A stretch of 64,000 bases of DNA from Nodosilinea sp. LEGE 06152 (GCF_015207525.1 NZ_JADEWR010000015.1:48467-112466), one strand, 5' to 3'; numbered from the stretch's first letter, positions 33,234 through 42,984 are shown. Program-made: numbers and translations. The notes: generated from the sequence alone by a model not told the origin.

Positions 33234-34217
33234 TTAGGTTGGCAATTTCGTTGGCAGCAGCCGATTAAATAGCTTTAATGTTGTTGTTTTAATCCGACGA
33301 ATGCCACGGCGTATGAGGGTCGTGTTGTAAGTAATGACATTGTTTCGCCAGCCGCTCCAGGCCGTTTGGTCTAAGTATTTAAAGTATCTGTCGGCCTGAG
33401 GATGAGTGCAATTGTTTCCCCAGGGTTTGGGCCTACTCGTGTAGTGAATAATAGACGGATGATGAATCAAATCTTTGTATAAGCTTTCGTCATAAGGGCT
33501 ATCCTGGTACGATTTGTAAGTATGAACAGCGTGCATTTGATTCCATCGAGGGTCGAGCTCACTCCACTGACCTGCCAGGATTATGTTGATAGCATCTTGA
33601 TCTGGGAACGGAAGATCTGGATGTTGACCAATAAACTTAAGCACTTGGTTAGCGATACCTTGACGTCGCCATTCTTCAAGGTTAATGACTAAAACACCAG
33701 AATTTAAGTATTTTTGTTCTGGTGTTATTCCTCGATCTTCTAATTGTAGAGGGCTAAAGTATTTAGCTGCTGCAATGTATTCATGAACCGGGTCTTGAAC
33801 TGCTAGCAAAGCCTGACCTTTTAAGTCTTGATCCCAAAGCTCGGCAAGATCTCCTTCAACGACTACGTCTGAATCTAAGTAAATTACCTTTTTGAACTGC
33901 GGAGGAATGATAGTAGGTAAGAGAAGCCTGTAGTAGGCAGAGATTGGGTGGTTGCTGGTCTGACACGTCAAAAGCGTTGTTTTGATTTGGTCCTTTGTAG
34001 GCTTAATCCAGCGTACATCGACACGGTTTGAGTTTAGGGTCTGCAGCAGCTTTTTCTTGTTCGTAGAGCTAATGCCACCATCTAAGATAAACAGAATTAA
34101 TTGTCGTTGTGGATCTAGATTTTTAAACGTTGAAAATGCCGTAACGGCCAAAGACATGGAAAAGAAATTATCTGCCGCACAGGCGACTAAAACAGGTTCT
34201 TGAGTGGAAAAATTCAT
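33234..34217 (-). CDS. Family 8 glycosyltransferase
   Basis: A 327-residue GT8 protein. The nucleotide-sugar-binding DxD is in VIYLDSDVVVEGDLAELW, with KYLNSGVLVINLEEWR and DQDAINIILAGQW also typical, and HYTSRPKPWGNNC near the C-terminus. GT8 enzymes add galactose or glucose to lipopolysaccharide or glycan acceptors with retention. The gene is markedly AT-richer than its neighbours and is flanked by long non-coding stretches, suggesting transfer. The acceptor is unknown. Confidence 0.86.
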   Translation of the reverse strand: MNFSTQEPVLVACAADNFFSMSLAVTAFSTFKNLDPQRQLILFILDGGISSTNKKKLLQTLNSNRVDVRWIKPTKDQIKTTLLTCQTSNHPISAYYRLLLPTIIPPQFKKVIYLDSDVVVEGDLAELWDQDLKGQALLAVQDPVHEYIAAAKYFSPLQLEDRGITPEQKYLNSGVLVINLEEWRRQGIANQVLKFIGQHPDLPFPDQDAINIILAGQWSELDPRWNQMHAVHTYKSYQDSPYDESLYKDLIHHPSIIHYTSRPKPWGNNCTHPQADRYFKYLDQTAWSGWRNNVITYNTTLIRRGIRRIKTTTLKLFNRLLPTKLPT

Positions 34218-34585
34218 GGCGAATTTACCCTTAAATTTATTTGTTTATATGCGGTTATCTTCCAAGCACTATGCTGCTATTGCCTTCGTATCAGCAGCTT
34301 TTGCCCAGTCATTAAGAGTCGTGTAATTATTCTGTTTCGCAAATAAAAGTGGAATGTCCGCAAGTAGACGACCAAAATTAACGGCGCTTCAGCCGCGCTT
34401 TGCCTCTACTTAGTACCCTTTAAGCTAATGCGAATGACTTGAAAAGTGTGCTCATCCCATCAAAATATCGCGTCACTTTGTTAACCATATCCCTCGAAAG
34501 GAAGGTTCTGCAGCAAGCAGTATTGCGTTGGTGGCTAGCTTAGAACACAAACTGATAGTTAAAAAGCTTGATGCTGGAGCGCTAC

Positions 34586-34717
34586 TATAGCGATGGCCAT
34601 CGCGCTTAGGACATCGGCCTCTTCCAGTGGCAAAAACTGGGATAGTGCCATGGCTTGCGTATAGCCACCGCTTTAGGGGATACGAGTCATGTCCTAACCG
34701 TTCTGGCGATCGCTATA
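34586..34717. repeat. 132-bp symmetric nested inverted repeat
   Basis: TATAGCGAT (34586-34594) pairs with ATCGCTATA (34709-34717), and TTAGGACAT (34606-34614) with ATGTCCTAA (34689-34697). Both pairs are perfect and separated by 11 bases on each side. GTGGC (34627-34631) and GCCAC (34664-34668) form an inner pair. It could be a miniature mobile-element remnant or a structured RNA. Confidence 0.65.
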
Positions 34718-34819
34718 TGTGCCCCAGTGCCCTAATAAAGCCGGCGCTTGCCATATTGGTAGATCCGCCCAGAAAAATTTTCTTGGTTTCTTTTACTGGT
34801 TGAGAATAGAAAAATATTT

Positions 34820-34872
34820 ACCCACAGGGAAACAAGAGCTTGTGGTATAGCTTTACTCATTTCCCTGTGGGT
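34820..34872 (-). terminator. Terminator of glgX
   Basis: ACCCACAGGGAAA and TTTCCCTGTGGGT form a perfect 13-pair stem with a 27-base loop. On the minus strand the stem is followed by AAATATTTTTCT. It begins 53 bases beyond the stop of glgX. Confidence 0.7.
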
Positions 34873-34924
34873 TTGTTTTGCTTTAAATGGGGGTTGAACT
34901 TGGGGTTATTATCAGAAAGGCGCA

Positions 34925-37051
34925 CTACAGGCGCTTCAAAACCATCAGCGATCGCGCCGCCACTGGAATCGCTTGGTCCTTGGTAAAGATACGTTCCTCG
35001 GTCACAAAGCGAGGCTCTTTGGTATCGATTTCTACCAACCACTGGTATTCGCGAAACAGCTCAGCCAGCCGAAACTCAATGGTTTCGTAGTGGGCATTGA
35101 AAAACATTAAAAAGTCATCATCACTAATGCGCTCTCCCTGACTGCCCGGGCTAGGAATTTTGTCACCATTCAAAAACACGCCAATCGACTTGATGTAGCC
35201 AATATCCCACTGGTCCTGGTGCATCTCGGTGCCGTCAGGGTTGTGCCAGCTGATGTCGGTTACCCCAATACCGTGGATGGCCTGCCCCTGGAACCACTTA
35301 CGCCGTCGAAAGACCGGGTGCTGCTTGCGATAGTAAATCAGCTCTCGGCAAAAGTTGATCAGGTTCTGGTTGCCCTCGGGCAGGTGCCAGTCAAACCAAG
35401 AAATTTCATTGTCTTGGCAGTAGCCGTTGTTGTTGCCCAACTGGGTGCGCCCAATTTCGTCACCTCCCAGCAGCATGGGCACCCCTTGAGACAGCATGAG
35501 CGTCGTCAAAAAGTTGCGCCGCTGCTGTTCGCGCAGCTTCAGCACCTCGGGGTTGCTGGTCGGCCCTTCCTCGCCGCAGTTCCACGACGAATTGTTGCTT
35601 TCGCCGTCGAGGTTGTCTTCGCCGTTGTCCTCGTTGTGTTTTTCGTTGTAGCTGACCAGGTCGTTGAGGGTAAAGCCGTCGTGGGCCGTCACAAAATTAA
35701 TGCTGGCGTTGGGCTGGCGACCATTCATTTGAAAATAAAGGTCGGGGCTGCCGGTCAAACGGTAGGCAAACTCGCCCAGCGTCTCATCCTGACCGCGCCA
35801 AAAGTCGCGCACGGTGTCGCGGTACTTGCCGTTCCACTCTGACCAGTTGACCGGAAAGTTGCCCACCTGGTAGCCGCCCATACCCACATCCCAGGGCTCG
35901 GCAATTAGCTTGACCCCAGCCAGTACCGGGTCTTGGTGAATTAGGTCGAAAAAGGCCGACAGTCGGTCTACATCGTATAGCTCCCGCGCCAGGGCCGAGG
36001 CCAGGTCAAAGCGAAAACCGTCTACGTGCATTTCGCTGACCCAGTAGCGCAAGCTGTCCATAATCAGCTTCAGCACCTGGGGGCTGCGCATGTGTAGCGA
36101 GTTACCGCAGCCAGTGAAATCCATGTAGTAGCGGGGGTCGTCTTCGACTAGGCGGTAGTAGCTGACGTTGTCCACACCGCGCAGTGACAGAGTAGGGCCA
36201 AAGTGGTTGCCCTCCCCGGTGTGGTTATAGACCACATCCAAAATCACCTCAATCCCCGCCTGGTGAAGGGCTTTTACCATCTCCTTAAACTCGGTAACCT
36301 GCTCGCCCAAAACGCCGCTAGAGCTGTAGCCCGAGAAAGGAGCCAAGAAATTGATCGAGTCGTAGCCCCAGTAGTTGCGCAACCCCTTATCTGCTAAATG
36401 TCCGGGCAGCGAGAGAAAGTGATGGATTGGCATGAGCTCGACAGCACTAATGCCAAGCCGCTGCAGGTGCTCAATGGCGACCGGGTGGGCCATACCGGCA
36501 TAGGTGCCCCGCAGCTCTTCGGGAATGTCGGGGTGCTGTCGGGTAAATCCTTTAACGTGCACCTCGTAGATAATGGTCTCATGCCAGGGGGTGCGCAGTA
36601 GGGTATCACCTTCCCAGTCGAAGGTTTCGTCGATCACCACCGACTTGGGCATCAGGGGGGCGCTGTCTAACTCTGAAAACGAGAGATCTTCTTCAGGGCT
36701 TTCCCAGTCGTAGCCAAACAGCTCGGGGCCATTGCCGACCTCTCCTGAGATGGCCTTGGCGTAGGGGTCAATCAGCAGTTTGTTGGGGTTAAAGCGGTGG
36801 CCTTCTTGGGGGGCGTAGGGGCCGTGTACCCGGTAGCCGTACTCCTGGCCTGGGCCAATACCGGGCAGGTAGCCGTGCCAGACAAAATTGCTTACCTCGG
36901 TCAGCGGAATGCGGGTTTCTTCGCCGTTTTTGTCGAACAGGCAGAGCTCTACTCCAGTGGCGTGTTCAGAAAATAGGGCGAAGTTAGTGCCTTTATGGTC
37001 CCAGGTGGCTCCGAGCGGATAGACATTACCAGGCCAAACTGCAACATGCAT
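34925..37051 (-). CDS. glgX: Glycogen debranching enzyme GlgX
   Basis: A 708-residue GH13 isoamylase-type enzyme. The N-terminal beta-domain with PLGATWDHKGTNFALFSEHA is family-typical. The catalytic barrel has DVVYNHT (272-278), the nucleophile D349 in GFRFDLASAL, acid/base E385 in IAEPWD and D458 in VTAHDGF. It cleaves alpha-1,6 branches of glycogen or limit dextrins. No other glycogen gene is in the window. A strong hairpin terminator follows it. Confidence 0.95.
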   Translation of the reverse strand: MHVAVWPGNVYPLGATWDHKGTNFALFSEHATGVELCLFDKNGEETRIPLTEVSNFVWHGYLPGIGPGQEYGYRVHGPYAPQEGHRFNPNKLLIDPYAKAISGEVGNGPELFGYDWESPEEDLSFSELDSAPLMPKSVVIDETFDWEGDTLLRTPWHETIIYEVHVKGFTRQHPDIPEELRGTYAGMAHPVAIEHLQRLGISAVELMPIHHFLSLPGHLADKGLRNYWGYDSINFLAPFSGYSSSGVLGEQVTEFKEMVKALHQAGIEVILDVVYNHTGEGNHFGPTLSLRGVDNVSYYRLVEDDPRYYMDFTGCGNSLHMRSPQVLKLIMDSLRYWVSEMHVDGFRFDLASALARELYDVDRLSAFFDLIHQDPVLAGVKLIAEPWDVGMGGYQVGNFPVNWSEWNGKYRDTVRDFWRGQDETLGEFAYRLTGSPDLYFQMNGRQPNASINFVTAHDGFTLNDLVSYNEKHNEDNGEDNLDGESNNSSWNCGEEGPTSNPEVLKLREQQRRNFLTTLMLSQGVPMLLGGDEIGRTQLGNNNGYCQDNEISWFDWHLPEGNQNLINFCRELIYYRKQHPVFRRRKWFQGQAIHGIGVTDISWHNPDGTEMHQDQWDIGYIKSIGVFLNGDKIPSPGSQGERISDDDFLMFFNAHYETIEFRLAELFREYQWLVEIDTKEPRFVTEERIFTKDQAIPVAARSLMVLKRL

Positions 37052-37361
37052 AAGTTGACGCTTTTCTTCTTATAAAGGATACAGAGACTATTAGCCAAAA
37101 AGACAGCCCATACCCTAGTTTGAAATTCGCTGTTGGGGCTATCTTAGAACCATAGCAAAGCCTTCCCTTTGAGAGATCTACCTTGAGAGAGACGCGACCC
37201 TTGATGATACAGGCATCGTAGGAAAAGTTTCTCAACCGGTTTGCAAAGCCCTTAGCCCCCCAGTATGGCTCTGTTAACACCTGTTATACAAGCTACCTTT
37301 TGTTGAATTGAGTAAGCGGATTGGCCTGAGGAATGGCACTGGATCGATGGATTTTAGTAGT
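37052..37361. other. Gap upstream of glgX, no gene seen
   Basis: About 310 AT-rich bases between the end of the channel gene and the glgX start. The 84-residue minus-strand frame here overlaps glgX and has no family features. Presumably it contains the glgX promoter. Confidence 0.4.
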
Positions 37362-38432
37362 CTATTTGTAAATTTGATTAGGTTGATAACCAGTGTAGGC
37401 GGTTAATCTTGCTAAGTCAGTAGCCCACCGATGGCGCAATGAAATGTAGATGTCAGCTCCTGTTTTAGGATCGTTGATAGTTTTAATACCTTCGGACTGT
37501 AATTGTTCTAGGGCGCGATAATAGTGCTCTTGCCAAAACGACTCGTTCAGTTCTTGCGGTGAAAGTTTTTCTTTTCGCAGAATTTGGTGGTTAAGTTCAC
37601 TCAGTAAGTGCAATCCGCCGTGCCAAACTTCTGCCACATTTGAAGAGTGGATAATGGAGCTATAGTAGTCCTGGTTGAGAGTGCTTTTGATTAGGGTGGC
37701 CGTGTCCATAACCAGATAAATTACCCTAGCTAAGGCATAGTAAGGCTGACGATAGCGAAAGTAAAGCAGCAGAGGATAAGAGTTATTTAGCTCCAAAATG
37801 TTGATCAGACTCTGGGCAATGTCTGCAAGATTTTGATTTAACATATTGAGATCATTGCCGGTAGCTAGGCGACGTAAAAGCTCTGCTGAATCGGCTGAAC
37901 CTGCGCTGCGGTAGTGCAATTTCAGTGCGAACGTATTGCGGCTTGTGAGAGCGCCGTATACGGCCAGCACGTAGGAAAGTGCCAGGGTAAAGATTGAAAA
38001 TCCTAGCAGACTTTGGAGGACCATTAAGAAACGATGGCCATCGGTTTGTGGAACTAGATCTCCTGTGCCTAAGGTAGTAAGAGAAAATCCAGTATAGTAG
38101 AGCGCTGTGCCAAAATCGGTTGGCGTTGTTCCCTGGCTAGTTTGAATAGCGGTACCTAACCCTGGCCAAATAACTAGGGCAAACCCAATGAAAAGTAGTA
38201 AAACCCACACCCCAATCAACGTGACGATAGTGATTGACCCGCCGTAGGACAAAATGCGATCGCGCTGTTTGGGCATTCCCTGGGCCGCAACCCGAAAAAG
38301 ACACCATGTGCTTCGCGCTACTAGCATACTGAGCAGATTATTTTCAGCACGAGGGTGCAATACCGTTAGAAAAATGTCGACCAGCGACACTAGAACAAGT
38401 CCAACGCCTACCAGCTGTAGAAAAAATTGCAT
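37362..38432 (-). CDS. Two-TM potassium channel protein
   Basis: A 356-residue protein of the ion-channel-2 class. Hydrophobic segments are near 3-22, 66-88 and 140-163. Between the last two lies a pore loop with ALYYTGFSLTTLGTGDLVPQ, where the filter TLGTG at 120-124 replaces TVGYG, a variant found in some bacterial channels. The C-terminal 190 residues are soluble and lack an RCK nucleotide-binding signature. It is AT-richer than the average of the window. Confidence 0.75.
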   Translation of the reverse strand: MQFFLQLVGVGLVLVSLVDIFLTVLHPRAENNLLSMLVARSTWCLFRVAAQGMPKQRDRILSYGGSITIVTLIGVWVLLLFIGFALVIWPGLGTAIQTSQGTTPTDFGTALYYTGFSLTTLGTGDLVPQTDGHRFLMVLQSLLGFSIFTLALSYVLAVYGALTSRNTFALKLHYRSAGSADSAELLRRLATGNDLNMLNQNLADIAQSLINILELNNSYPLLLYFRYRQPYYALARVIYLVMDTATLIKSTLNQDYYSSIIHSSNVAEVWHGGLHLLSELNHQILRKEKLSPQELNESFWQEHYYRALEQLQSEGIKTINDPKTGADIYISLRHRWATDLARLTAYTGYQPNQIYK

Positions 38433-38753
38433 GCCGCTTGAAGATACAGGTAGAGCGATCGCTCTTACCCTAGCTCTGCCTCAGCAGATCGTTCATCCAT
38501 CTAGGTATAGACACCACAGGTAGGCCCTTTTGCCCTTGTGCAGGTTATGAGTGGGCACTAATCTATCCGGCGGACAATTAATCCTCAAGGTTGATGCTGG
38601 GGTAATGGGAAGCGTTAATAATCAGAACTTGGAGAGGCAGTAGCTGGTGTTTAAAGCGGGTGGCGGCACCTCACTCCGGTTTTTCTGCTGACTTCTAATA
38701 CGCTCTTTGAATAAGCTGCTGACGATTACTCTCTTCGACTACTTTCCCCACCC
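38433..38753. other. Gap between divergent membrane-protein genes
   Basis: About 320 bases without a gene. AGAGCGATCGCTCT at 38452-38465 is a 14-base perfect palindrome around a HIP1 core, very near the start of the channel gene. No other signal is seen. Confidence 0.4.
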
Positions 38754-40163
38754 ATGGTTAAGTTTAGATCTTACTTCGAGCGTTACTACCCCAGGCTAGA
38801 GCGAATTATTGCCACGATCGCTCTAATCAACCTAGGGCTAGTATTTTTCGATCTTTCCTACATCAGTCTGCGGCCCGTCTACCGACAGTATCTACCGGTT
38901 GTTGCTGACGTGTACGACCCGGTTAAGGGCATTGTTACCCATCCTCAAACCGAGGCTTACCAGGCCCAGGTTGACGCTTTAGCTCAGCAACTGGCTGCCC
39001 CCAATCTGCAGCTATCGCAAGTAGAGGCCTCGTTGTCTACCCTGCGAAGTTTGAGCCAGCAGCTCGCAACAGAACGGGTTTTTACAACTCCCAATGGCGA
39101 TAATGCCCTGGCAACGCTGCAGCAGACCCTTCAGGAGAGGACAGGGCAAAGCTCTGCCCAGGCGGCGTTTGAGCAGTTTTGGAGTGCGGATTATCTCAGC
39201 CAGCGGGGGTGGCAGCCAGAATTGGCATTTTGGAATAGTCAAATTCGTCCCTTTTTTGCGGCCAATTACTATCGCAAAATTACCGCTTTAGGGGTGCCAG
39301 TTGATTATTTTTGGCTGATTGACTTGCCCTTTCTCCTGATTTTTGCCATCGATATTGTCAACCGCATTCGGGCGTCCCATCGGCGTAATCCGCACTTAAC
39401 CTGGGTAGAAGCCGCGTTACGCCGCTGGTACGACCTGTTTCTGCTGCTGCCGTTCTGGCGTGGGTTGCGGGCTATTCCTGTGGCTCTGCGGTTGTATCAG
39501 GTTGACATGCTAAATCTAGAGCCGGTGCGCGCTGAGGCGCAGCGCGACGTGGTGGTGACCGTTGGGGCTGACATTGCCGGTATTGCCGGTATTGAGATCA
39601 TTGAGCAAATGCAAAACTCTATCCGTGAGGGTGAACTGCTGGATTTGGCTTCGTGGATTGATCCCAATGTGGATACCAGTGGTGACATCGAGATTGTGGC
39701 GGAGGAGGAAATAACGGCGATCGCAAATCGACTGTACACAGTTGGAGTGCAGGATATTTTGCCCCAGGTTCAACCCGATATTGAAGACCTGGTGCAGCAC
39801 AGCATCGCCAAAACCCTAGAGCAACTGCCGGGCTATCCTAAAACCAGCTATTTGCCTGGCCTAGAGCAGCTGTCTGCCCAGGTCAAGCAGGGTTTGTCTC
39901 ACTCTTTGGCCCACGGTCTGTATCGCACCATTGCCAACAGCGTGGCAGACCCAAAAGGAGAAGAAATTACCGCTCGTTTGCAGCACAACCTGCGAGAAGC
40001 CGTGGCTAGATCTCTCAGCCAACACAATACCCGACAGGATATTGAACAGAAATTGGTCAGCGCCTTAGAAAAGTTCAAGCTCAATTATGTGAAGGCCCTA
40101 GCCGAAGCCGGTGGAGACACATTGGCTGACCGCACTGAACTTCTGCGCAGGCAAATTAGCTGA
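38754..40163 (+). CDS. Conserved membrane protein of unknown function
   Basis: A 469-residue protein. One membrane helix lies near residues 18-40, then a 130-residue soluble loop rich in glutamine (LAAPNLQLSQVEASLSTLRS), a second hydrophobic segment (YFWLIDLPFLLIFAIDIV) and basic RASHRR. A third amphipathic region (LFLLLPFWRGLRAIPVALRL) resembles voltage-sensor-type helices. The C-terminal 250 residues are helical with acidic patches. The layout recalls cyanobacterial proteins annotated only as hypothetical. It is divergent from the K+ channel, which may be no accident. Confidence 0.6.
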   Translation: MVKFRSYFERYYPRLERIIATIALINLGLVFFDLSYISLRPVYRQYLPVVADVYDPVKGIVTHPQTEAYQAQVDALAQQLAAPNLQLSQVEASLSTLRSLSQQLATERVFTTPNGDNALATLQQTLQERTGQSSAQAAFEQFWSADYLSQRGWQPELAFWNSQIRPFFAANYYRKITALGVPVDYFWLIDLPFLLIFAIDIVNRIRASHRRNPHLTWVEAALRRWYDLFLLLPFWRGLRAIPVALRLYQVDMLNLEPVRAEAQRDVVVTVGADIAGIAGIEIIEQMQNSIREGELLDLASWIDPNVDTSGDIEIVAEEEITAIANRLYTVGVQDILPQVQPDIEDLVQHSIAKTLEQLPGYPKTSYLPGLEQLSAQVKQGLSHSLAHGLYRTIANSVADPKGEEITARLQHNLREAVARSLSQHNTRQDIEQKLVSALEKFKLNYVKALAEAGGDTLADRTELLRRQIS

Positions 40164-40324
40164 GCCACCTGAACCGAGGCTAATTAGTCAGCCCTTACCC
40201 ATTCCTGCCCAAGGATTGATGGCAGTGGGCTGAATTTTTTTTACGCTTTAGCTAGAAGATCCTGTCTAGCCTGTCCGGCATTTCCGACAACGGCAGGGCC
40301 CCTGTAGATACTAGCTACGAAACT

Positions 40325-41458
40325 ATGCGACGAGTACTCATCATTGGCGGTTGTGGCCGGATTGGCGGCAGTATTGCCCGCGATATTTTGGCTCACACAG
40401 ACGAGGTTGAAGTCACCATTACCGGGCGCAATCCTCAGTTGGGTATGGCGGCTCTAGAGCGGTTGGGGTCCAAGGTACAGTTTCAGGTGCTAGATCTGAC
40501 AAATCAGCAGGAGGTGCGAACGGCGGTAGCGAAGGCTGATTTGGTGGTTCATTCCGCTGGCCCTTTTCACTATCGAGATGGCGGAGTCTTGCGGGCCTGC
40601 ATTGAGCAAGGGGTTGACTACACCGACGTTAGCGATGAACGCAGCTTTACCCGTAGAGCTATGGCGATGCACCCCGAAGCCGAAGCAGCCGGAGTGACGG
40701 CGGTAATCAATACGGGCGTGTTTCCCGGCATTTCAAACAGCATGGTGCGGCAAGGGGTAGAGGCTCTAGACGAGGCCGCGTCGATTCAGCTCAGCTATAT
40801 TGTTGCCGGGTCTGGCGGGGCCGGTGTTACGGTCATGCGCACCACGTTTATCGGCTTGCAGCGTCCCTTTGAAGCATGGCTCAACGGCGCTTGGCAGCCG
40901 ATAAAGCCCTACACCGAGCGAGAAACGCTGGAGTTTCCGCCCCCCTATGGCCGCGCCAGTGTCTACTGGTACGACATGCCCGAAGCCATTACCCTGCAGG
41001 AAACCTTCCCGGTCAAGAGCGTGATTACCAAGTTTGGGGTGGTGCCCGACTTCTACAACCACGCTACCTGGGCCATGGCCCACTGGCTGCCGCCGGCGGT
41101 GCTTCGCAGTCCGCAGACTGTAGAGTTTTTGGCCAACGTCAGCCACTCTATGACCGATGTGACCGACCACTTTAGCGGTACTGGGGTAGCAATGCGCTGC
41201 GATATCAAGGGGCAGCAGGCGGGCAGGGCTGCTCACTATGTCAGCACGTTTGCCCATGAAAATGCTGCGATCGCAACCGGTTTAGGCACGGGCAGCATCG
41301 CCGAACTCATACTCAAAGGCCAGCTCAAACGCCCAGGCGTTTACCCGGTAGAACAGGCCCTCTCAACCGACCTATTCAAAGAGGTAATGGCCTCTCGGCA
41401 ACTAAGCGTCCACGAAGTAGTCAACCAAGCCGAGACGGCATCTCAACGACTGAAGTAA
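40325..41458 (+). CDS. Saccharopine dehydrogenase-like NAD(P)-binding protein
   Basis: A 377-residue protein. The Rossmann motif IIGGCGRIGGSIARDI lies at residues 6-21, VTITGRNPQ follows as the second strand, and ADLVVHSAGPFHYRDGGVLR and GVDYTDVSDE are typical of saccharopine-dehydrogenase family proteins. In bacteria most members have other, unknown substrates. No lysine-pathway gene is adjacent. The length and unbroken pattern argue for a functional oxidoreductase. Confidence 0.78.
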   Translation: MRRVLIIGGCGRIGGSIARDILAHTDEVEVTITGRNPQLGMAALERLGSKVQFQVLDLTNQQEVRTAVAKADLVVHSAGPFHYRDGGVLRACIEQGVDYTDVSDERSFTRRAMAMHPEAEAAGVTAVINTGVFPGISNSMVRQGVEALDEAASIQLSYIVAGSGGAGVTVMRTTFIGLQRPFEAWLNGAWQPIKPYTERETLEFPPPYGRASVYWYDMPEAITLQETFPVKSVITKFGVVPDFYNHATWAMAHWLPPAVLRSPQTVEFLANVSHSMTDVTDHFSGTGVAMRCDIKGQQAGRAAHYVSTFAHENAAIATGLGTGSIAELILKGQLKRPGVYPVEQALSTDLFKEVMASRQLSVHEVVNQAETASQRLK

Positions 41459-41576
41459 CTCAAGCTACTGCCCTGGTCTGTCTTCACGAATATCTGGCTT
41501 AGGTTACAGGAAGTTTTGACAGAGCGACCTAGTAATTACTACGTTACCGAAACCGTTGGGAATGTTCGGTACGTAT

Positions 41577-41816
41577 TTAGAGGAATAATTCTGCTAAAAG
41601 GCCGGCATTTGGAAGCATAAATCTAACTATAGAAATGGTGAGCAGGCTGCTGAAGATTGGCAGTCTGCTTACTAAGCGTAGTTTGATATTGGGCTGAACT
41701 TTGAGACGGCAGCTATTACTGATCATTGCCTTAGAAAATCCCATTACCAATCGCCCCAAGATTGTCAAGAGGATGATTTTAGGCGATTTTTTCAATCTAC
41801 CCAATTGTGGATTCAA
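41577..41816 (-). CDS. Possible small membrane protein (TTG start)
   Basis: A 79-residue frame beginning with TTG at 41816, preceded by a strong AAGGAG site seven bases upstream, the main evidence that it is real. The product is basic (LGRLKKSPKIILLTILGRL) with a second hydrophobic part (LPIFSSLLTISIVRFMLP). No family is recognised. It sits in an otherwise empty 460-base, AT-rich gap and is divergent from the gene at 41923. Confidence 0.4.
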   Translation of the reverse strand: MNPQLGRLKKSPKIILLTILGRLVMGFSKAMISNSCRLKVQPNIKLRLVSRLPIFSSLLTISIVRFMLPNAGLLAELFL

Positions 41817-41922
41817 TAATTATCTCCTTCTAAAGGTTGAGGGGGATCCATTGAGAAAGATTTTAACGTTTGATTAAGCAACGTATTTCTTTTTATTTCA
41901 TTTCTGGGAAAGGGGATGGACC

Positions 41923-42843
41923 ATGTTCCAGCCAGACAGACTACAGGCGTATCTGACCCATATCAGTGAGCAGCGATCGCCCGTTGAAGATACTTTAAAG
42001 CGCAATATTTTCATTTACGGCCTTTGGCTACTGGCTATTCCAGCGCTAATCTACGGCGCTGTTGAACGGGCTCTTTCAGCCTTTTCCCAGCCAACCGTAA
42101 ATGCCCATGACCTCTCTTACTGCTTAATTGGGCTAATTACGCTAATGGCGTGGGTTTGTATTGGTCTAGCCGAAGATAATTCCGAACTACCTGCATTTAA
42201 CGCCACAGACCTGGTTAAGGCTGAAACCTTACCCTTCGACTCAAACTGTATTGCTCAGCAAAGCTACCGATTGCCATTTCCATACATTTGTCAGATCTAT
42301 CACCTGCTCAACCTCAAGCATTTAGAAGATATCCATCGCTTTAGCCTTGGCAACTTAAAGGTGATCAAAGTAAGCCAGTTTCGAGAAACTCAGACAGGCG
42401 GGCAAATTCGGTTCAAAACTGTGCTTGATTCACCCTTCAACGTTTTAAGACTATGGCGCGATCCCAGCGTGGATGTCGATCTGACTATTCACTCGCCCCA
42501 CCAAATCGAGCTAAAAGTGCCCGCCTACAGCCAAAAGTTCATTCGCGTGTTGTTTAGCGTCATTCCTTTGAACAGCGAAGAGCACTACCTATGCATTCAA
42601 ATGTTTAGCGATTTGAGATGGCCCAGGGAGTTGCTCAAAGCCATTCTACTGCTGGCTGCGAGTCTGACTCTGCTAGAAGATTTACCTTACCTGCAGCACC
42701 TGGCCAAGCGCAGCCCTAAACACTTAACGAACCAGCGCCTGAAGAAGAAAAGCGCCAGCCCAGCGATGCAGCTCTTCCATCGCTATGTCGATCTCTACAA
42801 CAGCGATCGCTGGGATCAGCCTCAGCTTCAGCCACTAGATTGA
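41923..42843 (+). CDS. Hypothetical membrane-anchored protein
   Basis: A 306-residue protein with two N-terminal membrane helices (NIFIYGLWLLAIPALIYGAV and LIGLITLMAWVCIGLAE) and a soluble domain of about 200 residues. GGAAAGGGG lies before the ATG. No known domain is recognised. The soluble part alternates beta-like stretches (QIRFKTVLDSPFNVLRL, VDVDLTIHSPHQIELKV). A strong terminator follows. Its AT content is above the window average. Confidence 0.6.
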   Translation: MFQPDRLQAYLTHISEQRSPVEDTLKRNIFIYGLWLLAIPALIYGAVERALSAFSQPTVNAHDLSYCLIGLITLMAWVCIGLAEDNSELPAFNATDLVKAETLPFDSNCIAQQSYRLPFPYICQIYHLLNLKHLEDIHRFSLGNLKVIKVSQFRETQTGGQIRFKTVLDSPFNVLRLWRDPSVDVDLTIHSPHQIELKVPAYSQKFIRVLFSVIPLNSEEHYLCIQMFSDLRWPRELLKAILLLAASLTLLEDLPYLQHLAKRSPKHLTNQRLKKKSASPAMQLFHRYVDLYNSDRWDQPQLQPLD

Positions 42844-42860
42844 TCAATTTCTTCTAGCTT

Positions 42861-42888
42861 GGTCACCCTGGAGACGGGTGACCTTTTT
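42861..42888 (+). terminator. Intrinsic terminator
   Basis: GGTCACCC, a seven-base loop, GGGTGACC, then TTTTT. It lies 18 bases after the stop of the preceding membrane-protein gene. Confidence 0.9.
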
Positions 42889-42984
42889 GCTTAGACCGTG
42901 CGACTGTAATGGTTAAGTGAGTGATCAGAACTGGCTCAGTTCTAATCTCAAATACAGCCCTAAAGATACCAAGTCTGCTGAAAA

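Larger units (their letters stand above)
34218..34924. other. AT-rich gap with nested inverted repeat and a terminator
   Basis: About 700 bases with no credible coding frame. It holds the symmetric nested repeat at 34586-34717 and the terminator at 34820-34872, each listed separately. The remaining sequence shows no recognisable gene. Confidence 0.6.
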
